51,340 nucleotides of DNA, from positions 1,232,640-1,283,979 of the forward strand of contig CM074816.1 of NCBI GenBank assembly GCA_037447605.1, in the 5' to 3' direction. The stretch is from Zygnema circumcarinatum (lineage: Eukaryota; Streptophyta; Zygnematophyceae; Zygnematales; Zygnemataceae). Within the stretch, counting starts at the first letter, position 1. Every line of letters begins with the position of its first letter. The notes beneath the pieces are model-generated. The model did not search any database. It worked only from the letters and a program-made list of their open reading frames with translations, and was not told where the DNA came from. A program made the translations under genes and the position numbers. Positions 40,569 through 51,300 of the stretch are shown piece after piece.

Positions 40569-42270
40569 CTAGTACACGGTCTTGAACACAACGCAGCGCC
40601 GCTTGAAGGGGAACAAATTCTCGTAATCCGGCGGTACATTGTACGCCTGATTCCACTCCAAATGTACCACAAAGGTAGAAATAGAGAGAACGATGCAGCG
40701 GTCGAGGAAGAAGCTCACTCCCGGAGAGTTCTGATAAGTGCGCGCCTTAAGCACTGCCTCGTCTCCGCTGAGATAAAATTGGGTCCCTACGGAGCCGTTG
40801 TTGGGGGGACAGCCTTTGAAAATTCCTTCCGTGGTTTCGTCCACTTCCACTGCCACGTCGGAGCCGGTCTTGGAAGTGCGGAGAGGCGGGCTGAGGGGGT
40901 AGTCGGGGGAGGCTCCCTGGACGAGGTGGAAGGAGGGGATGGTGGTCTCATAGCCCGAGAAGTAGAAGTCACAAATTTCGAGAGGGGTGGAGGGGCACTC
41001 TTCGGGGCAGGGTGGAGGAGGGGAGGGAGGGGGAGGCGATGGGGGAGGAGGGGAGGGTGGAGGAGGGGAAGGTGGAGGAGGGGAGGGAGAGGGAGGGGGA
41101 GGAGATGGGGGAGGAGGGGAAGGAGGAGGAGGGGAGGGAGGAGGGGGGGAGGGAGAGGGAGGGGGAGGCGATGGGGGAGGAGGGGAGGGTGGAGGAGGGG
41201 AAGGTGGAGGAGGGGAGGGAGGAGGGGGGGAAGGAGAGGGAGGGGGAGGCGATGAGGGAGGAGGAGAGGGTGGAGGAGGGGAAGGAGGAGGGGAGGGAGG
41301 AGGGGGGGAGGGAGAAGCATATTTGCAGTCTAACTTCTTAAAGAAGAGATGTTTATCCAATAAAATGCAGCGCCGATCATTGGGGTACTTCTGCTGCTGT
41401 GCGTCGTCCCATTCAAGTTGAATCGCTCCGTTGGATGTTGGAACGCGGAGGGAAGTGAGAGGGACAAGCAGGCAGGGATCTAGAAGCTTTTTGATCGGCA
41501 TCTGTTACAATAAAAAAATACGCCTCATATGAGTTGTCCATAATGACCTGATTTTGTCTTTGTATTGCCCTTTTAGTTTTATTAGATTTAGCTAAAGAAC
41601 AACAAATCAGAACCCTAAAAAAACGAAAAAAAAAAAAGAGCGATTAAGAAAAAACGTATAGGGAAGGAAAATAATAAGAAAGGGTGATATTTCTTTACTT
41701 CTTTCTTGCAGAGAAAAGAAACAATGGCTTCTTTGTCCACTTCTACAGCGGCGCCAGTGGCGGCATCGGTCACGTCCCATGTAGGCGCATCTCCAAAGCT
41801 GTACACGTGTCCTCACATAACTCCGTCAGTAGGCATGCTCAGATCTACCCGCTAAAATTCCGCTCTGGTGTATATATTTCTTACTAACCCGAAATAATAA
41901 TTCAGGTTAGCACCTCAGTAACCCCATTAAAATGTGTGCGCGGAGGAGAGGGACTAATCGCTTTGTATGCCTCCAATTTCCCACATCTTTGATACATAGA
42001 GACCAACATAAAGACACCCTTTTCCTACAGCAGCTTTTCCACGTGGCTGTTTATTGCTGAGGTGGCATCTAATGTGGCATGTGAGGTGGCATCTGACCTG
42101 TTAACGATGGTATTCAGTCGAAAGTCGCAACGTTTAGAAGCCGCCAAGGTACAGCCGCCCTCAGTGAGCAAAGCGGCGCCACGCAGAGGAACGGAGAGAA
42201 GTATCGCCGCCGCCATAGCCGCCACTGCTCCGCCCATCCCTCCCTTGCTCTGCCGCTTCGTGACCGCCAT
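40569..42270 (-). CDS. Pherophorin-like extracellular matrix glycoprotein
   Basis: Exons 42098-42270, 41699-41798, 40569-41501; phases 2 and 0 join exactly; 401 residues. Signal peptide: a basic start, then GGAVAAMAAAILLSVPLRG. An N-terminal globular domain (RCDFRLNTIV...DVTDAATGAAVEVD...DPCLLVPL...IQLEWDD...DRRCILL) is followed by a ~90-residue [10 protein letters not shown] rod and a second domain of the same plan (EICDFYFSG...GSDVAVEVDETTEGIFKGC...DRCIVLSIS...VVHLEWNQ...KRRCVVF). Two Cys-matched domains around a Hyp-rich rod is the pherophorin architecture; such secreted glycoproteins build algal cell walls or matrix. Prolines would be hydroxylated and arabinosylated. ATG 42270 has a good context; 42282 and 42237 are alternatives. 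A TATAAAAGG at 42303-42311 is very near and favours the downstream start. Confidence 0.85.
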
Positions 42271-42302
42271 GGCGCGCTGCATGCCTCTGCATGCCAAGGC
42301 GG

Positions 42303-42311
42303 CCTTTTATA
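42303..42311 (-). promoter_or_regulatory. TATA-like box before the pherophorin-like gene
   Basis: TATAAAAGG on the minus strand, 33 bases before ATG 42270 and 66 before the in-frame ATG at 42237. A normal TATA-to-start distance would suit the downstream ATG better. Confidence 0.4.
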
Positions 42312-42805
42312 TCCTCGCCGCGACGGAAACGTTCTGGCGGCAACCGACATTTTGGTCGGTGGCGTGGATCATGGGCTGCGTCGCACGCGTTCGGGTTTCA
42401 ACTTTGGCGAGGGTGGATCGGTAGTTTTACCGAGGATGAGGAGGTCCTCGGGATCAACAACGTGTACGGACGGCAGTTGGATGTCTGCGGGGAGTACGGA
42501 CGCATGTGCCAGTTTCAGACAAGTTCAAGGTTTAAGTTTGGCAGGTCCCAAGGTCGAACCTCGGCTCGGTAAAGGCGTACGTGCCGGCCACGGGCGGGTA
42601 TGGACAGCAGCGTTGCAGACGTCGCATGAAGTGTTAAGCCTTGTGTTTCCATGAGTGTTTATTTATTTGTAACGAACGTCGACAGGCTCTTTAGTAGCTA
42701 CACACTTTATCTTCAATATCCAGGCCTCAAAGAGTGAGGTTTTTTTTTTTTTGTTCCAGATGCCAACGATTATTCATATTTTAGAATCCAACTCCATGTT
42801 TAAAA

Positions 42806-43225
42806 TTGATTGTGGAGCCTCCGGAGAGGCTTCCCAAAAATAGCGTATGCCGCTGTTTGTGCGAGGTACACGGTATTCTTTAGTAAAAGGCGAAAGAATA
42901 GTTCGCTATGCGCCTCACACGCGGCTCGTACCTCTTCCACTGATCGCGGGCGACTTTAGCCGCGCGGCCTGGGCGCCAGCGCGGACGGAATTGTGGGACA
43001 TTTCGAGGCGCGCCTGGAGGACCGGACAAAAGGGAAGGGAAGTTTCGCAGCGATGCGATACGATATGATACGATACGATATTCATATTCCGTGGTATCGC
43101 TTCGCTTTCGCTTCGATCAGTGTCGTATTGGTGGAAGCCATGTGAACAGAGACGGCAGCTTTCAGCTCGACAGTTTTGAGTTCTCCTGTAACCGTGAAAC
43201 CGAACAGGTTGAGAAATTGAGAAAC
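42806..43225. repeat. Interspersed repeat, right copy
   Basis: Uninterrupted partner of 38560-38870 plus 39705-39795, in the same orientation, about 4.2 kb away across the pherophorin-like gene. Contains a GATACGATATGATACGATAC run at 43054-43082. Confidence 0.85.
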
Positions 43226-43795
43226 GAGTTTAATTAATTTCTCAATTCTCAATCTTAATATTGAATAGGGTTGAACTTTGAACACTCGAGGTCGAAACTT
43301 TTTCGTCTTAAGAAAGCTGAAGTTTTGAAGAATTTGTTTTACCAACTCCGAACTGGAACATGGAAACGCTTGCAACAGAGAGCGCTCAAAATTCTCCGAG
43401 GTTAAAATCGGCATACTGAATTACTAAAATCTTACGATTTCCTTTTTCCCTTGACGTGGTCTGACCTCGCAGGACAGACCTCCTTTCACTCTAAACCTCT
43501 TACAGCCATAAAATCCGTCACTCTGCCACCCCTAAAACCCTACAACCCCAAACCCAATTTCCATTTGGCTATGATAGCATAGGTCGCCTATTTGCTGCTT
43601 TTGAAGCCAATCTCAAGCCGTGCGAAGCAGCTCTGATTTCTTCCCTTTTATTCCGAACCAATGCCCGTTTTTGAAGAATATCTCCAAAACTGAACGCCAA
43701 TTGCAAAGCAAAAAAAAAAGGGGAAGGGGGATGGGAGGGGCAAAAAAGCGCTAGAGAAAAAACACGGGGGGTGGTTTACAAGAAACTAAACGTAA
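43226..43795. other. Intergenic, no gene seen
   Basis: Between the right interspersed repeat and the telomere-like arrays. No convincing open frame or structured RNA seen. Confidence 0.5.
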
Positions 43796-43942
43796 ATCCT
43801 AAAGGCCCTAAACCCAAGTACCTACACCCTAGAGGCCCTGAACCCTAACCATTACACCCTAGAGGCCCTGAACCTTAACCCCTACACCCTAGAGGCCCTG
43901 AACCCTAGCCCCCACACCCTAGAGGCCTTGAACCCTAATTTC
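43796..43942. repeat. ~30-bp telomere-derived minisatellite
   Basis: Four to five units of the form ACCCTAGAGGCCCTGAACCC with a TAACCCCTAC linker, immediately 3' of the MED18 stop on the minus strand. Confidence 0.9.
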
Positions 43943-43960
43943 CAAGCCCCTCCCCCCCCC

Positions 43961-46733
43961 CTACTGCCGCGGAGGGCAGACAGCTGTCGCCGCCGTATTG
44001 GCCGTCGGAACGACTCCGGTCACTTGGCCCGGCTTCGAGAGTCGCAAAATTCTGCTCAAATTGGGGCAGGCCCCGGAAAGAAAATAAGAAAAATAATTTA
44101 GTTTTTCCGAGTAGGGCAAAATGAGAGAATTCCAAAAGGCTTTCCTCGTGGTTTCCTGGATGCCATGGGCCATGCCTTGAACATGCATGATGTAAAAGAG
44201 CGAAAAAACGAAAACGAAAAATCACGAGGCAATCTTAAATCCCCAAACCCCTAAAACCCTGAGCCCTAAACCTTCAACCATAAAACCCTAAACCCTGAAC
44301 CCTGAACCACCCCACACCCTGGACCCTGAACCTTTAACCTTACCCCCGAACACCCTCAACCCAAGACCCTACAACCTCCCTCCCTAACCCTAAAACCCTC
44401 AACCCTAGACCCTACAACCTCCCTCCCTAACCCTAACACCCTCAACCCTAGACCCTAACCCTAACACCCTCAACCCTAGACCCTACAACCTCCCTCCCTA
44501 ACCCTAACACCCTCAACCCTAGACCCTAAAACCTTCATCCCTAACCCTAACACCCTCAACCCTAGACCCTAAGACCTCAACCCCTAACCCTAACACCCTC
44601 AACCCTAGACCCTAAAACCTCCATCCCTAACCCTAAAACCCTAAACCCTAAACCCTAAAACTCCATCCGTAACCCTAAATCCCTAAAACCCTAAACCCCT
44701 GGGCCCTCCCTCCCTCCCTCCCTCCCTCCCTCCCTCCCTTACGGGCGCTGAGGTGTTCCCACAGCAGGAGGCTCTCAAGGACGCTGCCAAGCAGAGGTCT
44801 CTGGGCGTATACGCCACTGCCGACGATGCAGGTGGCGTGGCGCGCCAGCGGGGCGCCCCTGGAAAGGAGGACACGCACGCCCGCTTGACGCCGGGAGGGG
44901 CGAGGGCCACGTGGCAGCTGAGCAGCGAAGCCCCGAGGAGCTCGCGGGTCGCAGGCGAGGCCGAAGCGCCGAGAGGGCTTAGGGCTGGGCGCTGGGCAGA
45001 GGCCCGGCGGGATCGCAGTAGTGCACACCGCCAAGATGGGATGTGGGAGGATGCTCCTGAGGAGTGGGGAGGGGGAGGGGGGAGGGAGGGAGGGGGGAGG
45101 GGGGAGGGGGGAGAGAGGGGGGAGAGAGGGGGGAGAGAGGGGGAGAGAGGGGGGAGAGAGGGGGGAGAGAGGGGGAGAGAGGGGGGAGAGAGGGGGGAGA
45201 GAGGGGGGAGAGAGGGGGGAGGGGGAGATGAGGGAGATGAGGGAGATGAGGGAGGTGAGGGAGATGAGGGAGATGAGGGAGATGAGGGAGATGAGGGAGA
45301 TGAGGGAGAAGAGGGAGAAGAGGGAGATGAGGGAGATATGGGAGATGAGGGATGACGGAGATGAGGGAGATGTGGGAGAAGAGGGAGAAGAGAGAGAAGA
45401 GGGAGAAGAGGGAGATGCGGGAGAAGAGGGAGAAGAGGGAGATGAGGGAGAAGAGGGAGATCCGGGAGAAGAGGGAGAAGAGGGAGAAGCGGGATGAGGG
45501 AGATGACGGAGATGAGGGAGATGTGGGAGATGAGGGAGATGAGGGAGATACGGGAGATGAGGGAGATACGGGAGAAGAGGGAGAAGGGGTAGAAGAGGGA
45601 TGAGGGAGATGAGGGAGAAGGGGGAGATGAGGGAGAAGAGGGAGATGAGGGAGATACGGGAGATGAGGGAGATACGGGAGAGGGAGAGGGAGAAGAGGGA
45701 GATGAGGGAGATGAGGGAGATGAGGGAGAGATGAGGGAGATGAGGGAGAAGGGGGATGCAGGAGATGAGGGAGAAGAGGGAGATGAGGGAGAAGAGGGAG
45801 ATACGGGAGAAGAGGGAGAAGAGGGAGAAGCGGGATGAGGGAGATGACGGAGATGAGGGAGATGTGGGAGATGAGGGAGATGAGGGAGATACGGGAGAAG
45901 AGGGAGAAGGGGTAGAAGAGGGATGAGGGAGATGAGGGAGATGAGGGAGAAGGGGGAGATGAGGGAGAAGAGGGAGATACGGGAGAAGAGGGAGATACGG
46001 GAGATGAGGGAGATACGGGAGATGAGGGAGATACGGGAGACGAGGGAGAAGAGGGAGAAGAGGGATGAGGGAGATGAGGGAGATGAGGGAGAGATGAGGG
46101 AGATGAGGGAGAAGGGGGATGCAGGAGATGAGGGAGAAGAGGGAGATGCGGGAGACGAGGGAGAAGGGGGAGATGCGGGAGATGCGGGAGAAGAGGGAGA
46201 AGAGGGAGATGAGGGAGAAGGGGAGAAGAGGGGGGGAGGGATAAAGAGAGAAGAGATGGTGAGGGAGGGAAAGTATATAAAGCGGGAAAGTGATGAAGAG
46301 ACGGGGGGAGTGGCTGCCGTACACATGTGCCTCCATTGAAGACGAGTCAAGAGAAGACTGGAGGGTTTGCTGTAGTTACCAGACAGGTGTCGGCTCAGAG
46401 AGAGAGCAGAGGAGGCGCACTTCAGAGGGGATGGCTCCTGCAGCCGGTAGTGCCACGTGGAAGAACGGCAGCCAGTCAGCGTCCAAGTATTCACTGTAAC
46501 CGTACTGCAGCACACTCTCTATAAATGCGGAAAAAATCACTTTAAATAAATCGCGGTAAAAGTCTTTGAGTAAATAATGGCGTGAGGAAAAGCATGAATA
46601 GCATGTGAAGGTGAGAGCGAGCCAATGGCGTACCGACACCTGGTGCGCTTTTGAGCACGAGCTCGTGCTCATTCACGGGCAGGAGAGGGGTCCCGCAGAG
46701 CCCCTGGAGGAGCTCGCGGAGGGCGTCTACATG
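43961..46733 (-). CDS. MED18: Mediator subunit MED18-like gene, incomplete or broken
   Basis: Head-module Mediator subunit linking regulators to RNA polymerase II. Firm exons: 46640-46733 (HVDALRELLQGLCGTPLLP...NEHELVLKSAP) and 46380-46437 (G-AIPSEVRLLCSLSEPTPVW), joined in phase 1; both match plant MED18 closely. The last exon, 43961-44051, reads ILRLSKPGQVTGVVPTANTA and stops; this equals the plant MED18 C-terminus. A possible exon at 44743-44858 has fine splice sites and the right phase, but only weak similarity. The first few codons (upstream of an acceptor at 46734, or from ATG 46784) and ~70-100 middle residues are not found. The gap is filled by a telomere-like array and a 1.2-kb polypurine array. 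Either exons are hidden or lost in assembly, or the gene is a pseudogene. Confidence 0.7.
44237..44700. repeat. Degenerate telomere-like array, CCCTAAACCCTAAA with a 43-bp higher-order unit
   Basis: CCCTAA, CCCTAAA, CCCTCAA and CCCTAGA variants. A ~43-bp unit containing CCCTCAACCCTAGACCCTA and ACCTCCCTCCCTAACCCTAA repeats about six times. Lies between MED18-like exons. Confidence 0.93.
44704..44740. repeat. (CCCT)n microsatellite
   Basis: Short CCTC tetranucleotide run next to the donor of the candidate MED18 exon. Confidence 0.9.
45060..46245. repeat. 1.2-kb polypurine array of 9-bp units in MED18 intron
   Basis: Starts as GGGGGGAGAGAG units and then becomes GAGGGAGAT / GAGGGAGAA nonamers with rare T or C changes. 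A segment of ~300-400 bp is itself repeated (compare 45480-45600 with 45840-45930, and 45700-45760 with 46070-46125). Ser-Pro-Ile-rich open frames on the minus strand are artefacts. Confidence 0.95.
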
Positions 46734-46784
46734 CTGCAGTGCAACGGAAATCCGTAGAACAAGAAAGAGAATCAATGATTGCAT

Positions 46785-47395
46785 AGGAGGGTGGGAGGGT
46801 CAGAGAGGCGAGCGGGAAAGGGAGGAGCGAAAGCGAGAGGGTGAGGGAGAGAGGAAAAGGCATGGGAGTGGGAGAGTGGATATAGGAGCTGATGGAGGGA
46901 GAGGGAGAGGGAGAGGAAAAACTATGAGTGAAAGACACAGCGGGGTTCCAATTTGCAGAGCAGAGTCCTACAGAGTCCAAAGTTCAGAGCCCCTAAAGGC
47001 AGTCCCGCACCCCTAGGGTTCAGCACACAGGGATTGTTGTAGCGCAGCTCCAGCCCTAGGTTCAGAGTTGCGGGTTTTAGGGTTTAGAAGCCAAGGAGGC
47101 TGGGAGATAGACAGAGAGAGAGAGAGAGAGAGTTAGGGATAACGAGTGAGTGCAGAAAGGCGAGATAGAGAGAGAAGGACAGAGAGAGAGAGAGAGAGAG
47201 CACCTGCGCCTCCACCACGCCCTGCGCTGCACACTCCATGGTCTACCCCGTCAGCGAACGCCACGTGGCGTTCGCGCTCGCCAGCGCCCTCCTTCCCGCC
47301 ACGTGGGCCATGCTGGGCCTGCCACGTGCGCAGGCAGGCAGGCCGCCCGGGGGGGGGGACGGGGACCGCCTCCATTGCGAAGTGCATCGCAGACG
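46785..47395. other. Gap between divergent MED18 and Dus genes
   Basis: GA-rich tracts, TTAGGGTTTAG-like words near 47075, and a CACGTGG-rich part at 47255-47330. A missing first MED18 exon may lie here; no clear candidate seen. Confidence 0.5.
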
Positions 47396-47545
47396 ATACT
47401 GTATCGACAGCGATAACATATTGAAGTCAATATTATATCGCAAAAGATATTGTATGCTAGAGACATTGTAGCGTATACGATACTATATCGAGTACAGTAT
47501 CGTATCTATATCGTCATATATATATCGTATTGACTACGATATTGG
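47395..47545. repeat. CGATAC/TATCG palindromic cluster
   Basis: Irregular repeats of GATACTGTATCGA-like words, AT-rich. The same word family occurs at 24951-25205, 38815-38870 and 43054-43090. Confidence 0.7.
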
Positions 47546-47672
47546 AAATAGCCGTTGGACGAGTCCGGGCTTCCCCCTCCCTCGCTCCCTCTTGTCCCAC
47601 TTCTCTCCTCTATTTGCCTCTCGCTCTGTCTGCCGGTGCTGCCTCCGGGGCGGGCGGGCGGGCTACGGCAGC

Positions 47673-50600
47673 ATGCGCTGCGCGTTGCTCCGCCCCGGAG
47701 GAGTTAGGGTTAGGGTTGGGGGTGGGATTAGGGTTACGGTTCCGACTCTCAAGCAGCTTCACATAGCCACCAACAAATTGGGCTCAGCGGCTCCCGTAGG
47801 GCTCGTTGTGCACGTGTCCCCCGCAGAGCCGCAGTGCTGCAAGTCGTTAGTCCCTAAAAGAAGAATAAAACATGTTCCTTCGCGGCTATGGCGGCTGGAA
47901 TGCTCCTGTTCCACGCAGCTAGGGTTTGCAGGAGCAAGCGGGTCGGAGAGTGAGAGAGGAGGGAGAGCGGGAGGAAGAGAGGAAGGGAGAGTGGAAGAGA
48001 TAGAGGGAGGAATAGCGGGAGGGAGAGTGGGAGGGAGAGAGGGAGGGAGAGGCGAAGGGAGGGAGGCGCTGAGGAGCGCGGTGAACGAAGGGGTCTCTCC
48101 GGCAAAGAGCGGTGAATTTCCTGCGCTCAAGTTAGGGAGGCGGTTGGTGGTGGAGCCGCCCGTGGTTCTGGCCCCCATGGCGGGCATTACCAAGTACGGG
48201 AAATTTAGGGTTTTCGCTTATTGTTATTATTTTACATTGTTATTTTTAATTGTCTTGGGCGTGGGGTGCTTAGCTGGAGCTGCCGGACACCTGCATTAGT
48301 GATTGATGAAGTTATTTATTGGAACCACGTGGAATTGTGAAGTTATTATACTTGTATATCATTATTTGTCAGTTTTCTTGAATTTCAGCTTCTTGACCCT
48401 AAGATCCCTAAAATCTCTCTGTGCCTCTCTACTCTCTCCTCTTGCTTTGTCGTTCTCTCCTCTTTCTCTCCATTTCTGCTCTCCCTTTCCTTTTCATTCA
48501 CTCTCTCCCTCCCTCTGTTTCTTTCTTTTCCTCTCTCCCGCTCCCTCTCTCTCCTCTCTCTCTCCTCTCCCTCCTTTTTTCTTTCCCTCTCTCCTCTCGC
48601 TTTCTTTCTCTCTCTCTCACAGTGCCCCCTATCGCCAGCTTTGTCGGGAGGAAGGAGCGGGGCTTTGTGTCAGCGAAATGATTATCGCTCATCTCTTTGT
48701 TAAGGTACGGTTGCAAAACCTAAAATAAAAAAAATCTAAAGAAGTAAATTGAAGGCTCGATTTTTTTAAACAAATCCAGCAACATTTATCTAAAAAGTTT
48801 GAGACAACGTACCCTTAAGTTACCAAACCTTCTAAAAATCGCACTTATCTGAGGATCAAACCGACCAACCAACCTGAATTTTATAAGTCCAAAACCTAAG
48901 ATGAACAATACTTTGGCTATAAGGACCCCACCGACCTATCGCCCAAATATCTCAAAGGAATTTTTAATGGAAAAGCTTGGTTTTGAGCACTTGTCTAAAA
49001 CCAAAAAACTTGCTGTCGACAAAGTTTGCTGTTGAAGCCTCCTTCATCCTTGAGCCTGATTGAAAAAAACCTACATATAAATACAATGATTTATCTTCAC
49101 TTTTCGCTGTCTTATAGGAAATCTTTCCTCCTCTATTGGACCTCTATTGGAAGGGTCCCTCAGGGGCACAAGCCGACAAGAAAACTGGCGTCCTTCGCCG
49201 ACACAGAAAGTCCCCGTTCCGTTCAGCTTTACGGAACAGACCCATTCTCTCTGGGAGAGGCCACTCGCCTCCTTGTTGAGGAATTCGGGCAAGTTTATAT
49301 ACTTACCTGTCTCCCACTGTGTGTCTCTCTCCCGCTGCCTTCTTCACCCACGTCTCTCTCCCTCTCTCTCTCTCTCCTCTGCTTTCCCTCCTCCCTGCTT
49401 TCTCCTCGCTCTTCCTTGCTCCGCTTTCTTCCCCACCTGCCTCATCCCCTCCTCTCTCCTTCACTCCCTCTCTCTCCCTCCTTCCCTCTTTCTCTCTCCC
49501 CCTCGTCCTCCCTTCTCTCCCTTCTCTCGCCACCTCTCTCCAACCTGTCTCCTCCCCTCCACTCTCTTTCTCTTTCTCCCCGCTCCCCCACTCTCCCCCT
49601 TCTCCTCCTCTCTCTCTCTCTCCCCTAGTTTCGCACTCTCTCTCCCCCACTCACTCCCCCCCTTAGTCTGTCTGCCCATAGCCTTGCCTTCCTAGCATCA
49701 TCTTAATCCTTTGTCCTTTCCTTCAAAACCCTAACCCTTCTGCAGAGTGGACCACATCGACCTCAATTTCGGTTGTCCGGTTCGGAAAATAATTTCAAAA
49801 GGTGGTGGAGCTGCGATTCCGGAAAACATTCAACTTTTTTCCGCTCTCGTGAAAGCATGCACAAATGCCGCTCGAGGACAGGTGGCGTCTTCTGTTTGGC
49901 TCCTTCGTCAACCCAAAATTCTTTGCAATCTGGAACAGTCTTTTGACGATTTCTATGCATACTAGGTCTAATTTCTTCCAATAATCTGAAACTTCAACTT
50001 TGTGTCCCTCGGAGAATTTGAACCAAAAATGGGTTTTCTTTTTTTCAATTGAAATCAGTTGGGGATGTGCGCAGGTTCCGGTGACGGTAAAAATGCGATT
50101 AGGGTTGGACTCGAAAAAAATGACGTATTTAGAAGCCGGCCTTGCAGCCCAAGATGCGGTAAACCCCCCCCCGTTGTTTGTTTTCTTCTTTGTTAAATAG
50201 ACGTACTTTGTTCTTCCCTCTCTTCAAGAGCAATCCTTGCCTCAAATTTGTTTCTCTTAAAATTTCTACAAGGATCGGAAGAGAGCTACGGAACCGTTAC
50301 ACGTTTCTCCCTCTTTACTTGCTTATCTCATCCCTTTTGTTTAGTTAGTCATTTAGTTAGCCGTTTAGTCACTCGTTTAGTTAGTCATTTAGTTGGCGAT
50401 TTAGTTAGTCATTTAGTTAGTCATTTAGTTAGTCGTTTAGTTAGGTATTGAGTCACTCCTCTGCTGTTTGTTTGTTTCCTATTCAGGGCGCCGCGTGGGT
50501 GGCGTTACATGCGCGAACTGCGGAACAGCTCTACGCGCCACCTGTCACATGGAACGCCGTTGCTGAGCTGGCAGGCCGCCTCTCCGTTCCCGTCCTCGGG

Positions 50601-51279
50601 AACGGAGATGTGGGTTCCGTCCCTCCCTTCCCCATTCTTTAATTTCATTGTAATTTTCTTTTATGGGCTTTTTTCCTTAAATGTCTTCTAAAGTTAATCT
50701 CCCCCCCCCCCCTCTCCCCCTCCCTCTCCCCCCTTCGCTTCCACCCGTTTCCCCACTTCAAACATTTCTCAATCGTACTGGGGATTTTTGTTTTGGGGCT
50801 CTCTCCGCTTTTTTCACTTCCCCCTTTCTTTGTTTTGGGTGGGATTTTGCTATATTCTGTTTAGTCTACTTGCATCGTAATCGGAAAGTTTCGTCTGCCC
50901 CAAATGTCTATCTGTAGGCAATTTATGAATGAGTTTGGTGCGGTCCATGTGGAATTTCTGTTCGCTTTCTTTCCCGTACTACTGAGACAATTTCTGCCCG
51001 AACCCGCTGAATTCTGCTTCGATTATTGAGATATTGAGGGGCTCAGAAGTAAGCCTGACCGGCCCATTTAATGAAAGAAAGCATATTGTATTGCGAATTC
51101 TGGAAAGAAACGAGTGTTTCATTCGAACTCTAGAGGTGAAATTCCGAACAAAGTTATCCTAAATCTTAACCCTCCACTCGAAATCCGCCATTGCAGGTTT
51201 TCGAGTGTTGGGATGCCCTCCGTCTGATGAGGGAGACGGGAGCAGCGGGCGTTGTGATTGGACGAGGCTGTCTCGGCAG
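47673..51279 (+). CDS. DusB-like tRNA-dihydrouridine synthase, 5' part (3' end off the window)
   Basis: FMN enzyme that reduces uridine to dihydrouridine in tRNA D-loops. Exons: 47673-48193, 48623-48704, 49164-49288, 49746-49881, 50075-50158, 50487-50609, 51197-51279; phases all agree. Motifs: LAPMAGITNAPYRQLC (split between exons 1 and 2), SVQLYGTDP, VDHIDLNFGCPV with the catalytic Cys, GGGAAIP, VTVKMRLGL, LHARTAEQLY, VPVLGNGD and GVVIGRGCLG (FMN phosphate site). This matches bacterial/cyanobacterial-type Dus, unlike cytosolic eukaryotic Dus1-4. The ~150-residue N-terminal part from ATG 47673 (MRCALLRPGG...) is basic and low in acid before a GR/GE-rich tract, so an organelle transit peptide is likely. 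Intron 3 uses a GC donor (GG|GCAAGT). The GR/GE-rich part of exon 1 could instead be intron. Confidence 0.88.
48415..48620. repeat. CT-rich tract in Dus intron 1
   Basis: Pyrimidine-rich run leading directly into the acceptor of Dus exon 2. Confidence 0.85.
49318..49670. repeat. CT-rich tract in Dus intron 3
   Basis: C/T low-complexity sequence in the intron with the GC donor. It extends the polypyrimidine stretch before exon 4. Confidence 0.85.
50335..50455. repeat. ~12-bp minisatellite in Dus intron 5
   Basis: About nine TTTAGTTAGTCA-type units with variants (TTTAGTTAGCCG, TTTAGTTGGCGA). Confidence 0.9.
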
Positions 51280-51295
51280 GTTTCTCCTTTCCCCC

Positions 51296-51300
<5 letters not shown>

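Noticed and set aside
41012-41421. Gly-rich plus-strand frames opposite the pherophorin-like gene
   Set aside because: Antisense shadow of the SPPPP rod codons.
44753-45355. Plus-strand frame MFPQQEALKDAAKQRS...
   Set aside because: GC-rich, runs into the polypurine array, no family recognised; the opposite strand has better splice-site context.
44675-46515. Minus-strand frames of 550-610 residues rich in Ser, Leu, Pro, Ile
   Set aside because: Product of the 9-bp polypurine array; no stop can form. A small non-repeat part is kept only as a weak MED18 exon candidate.
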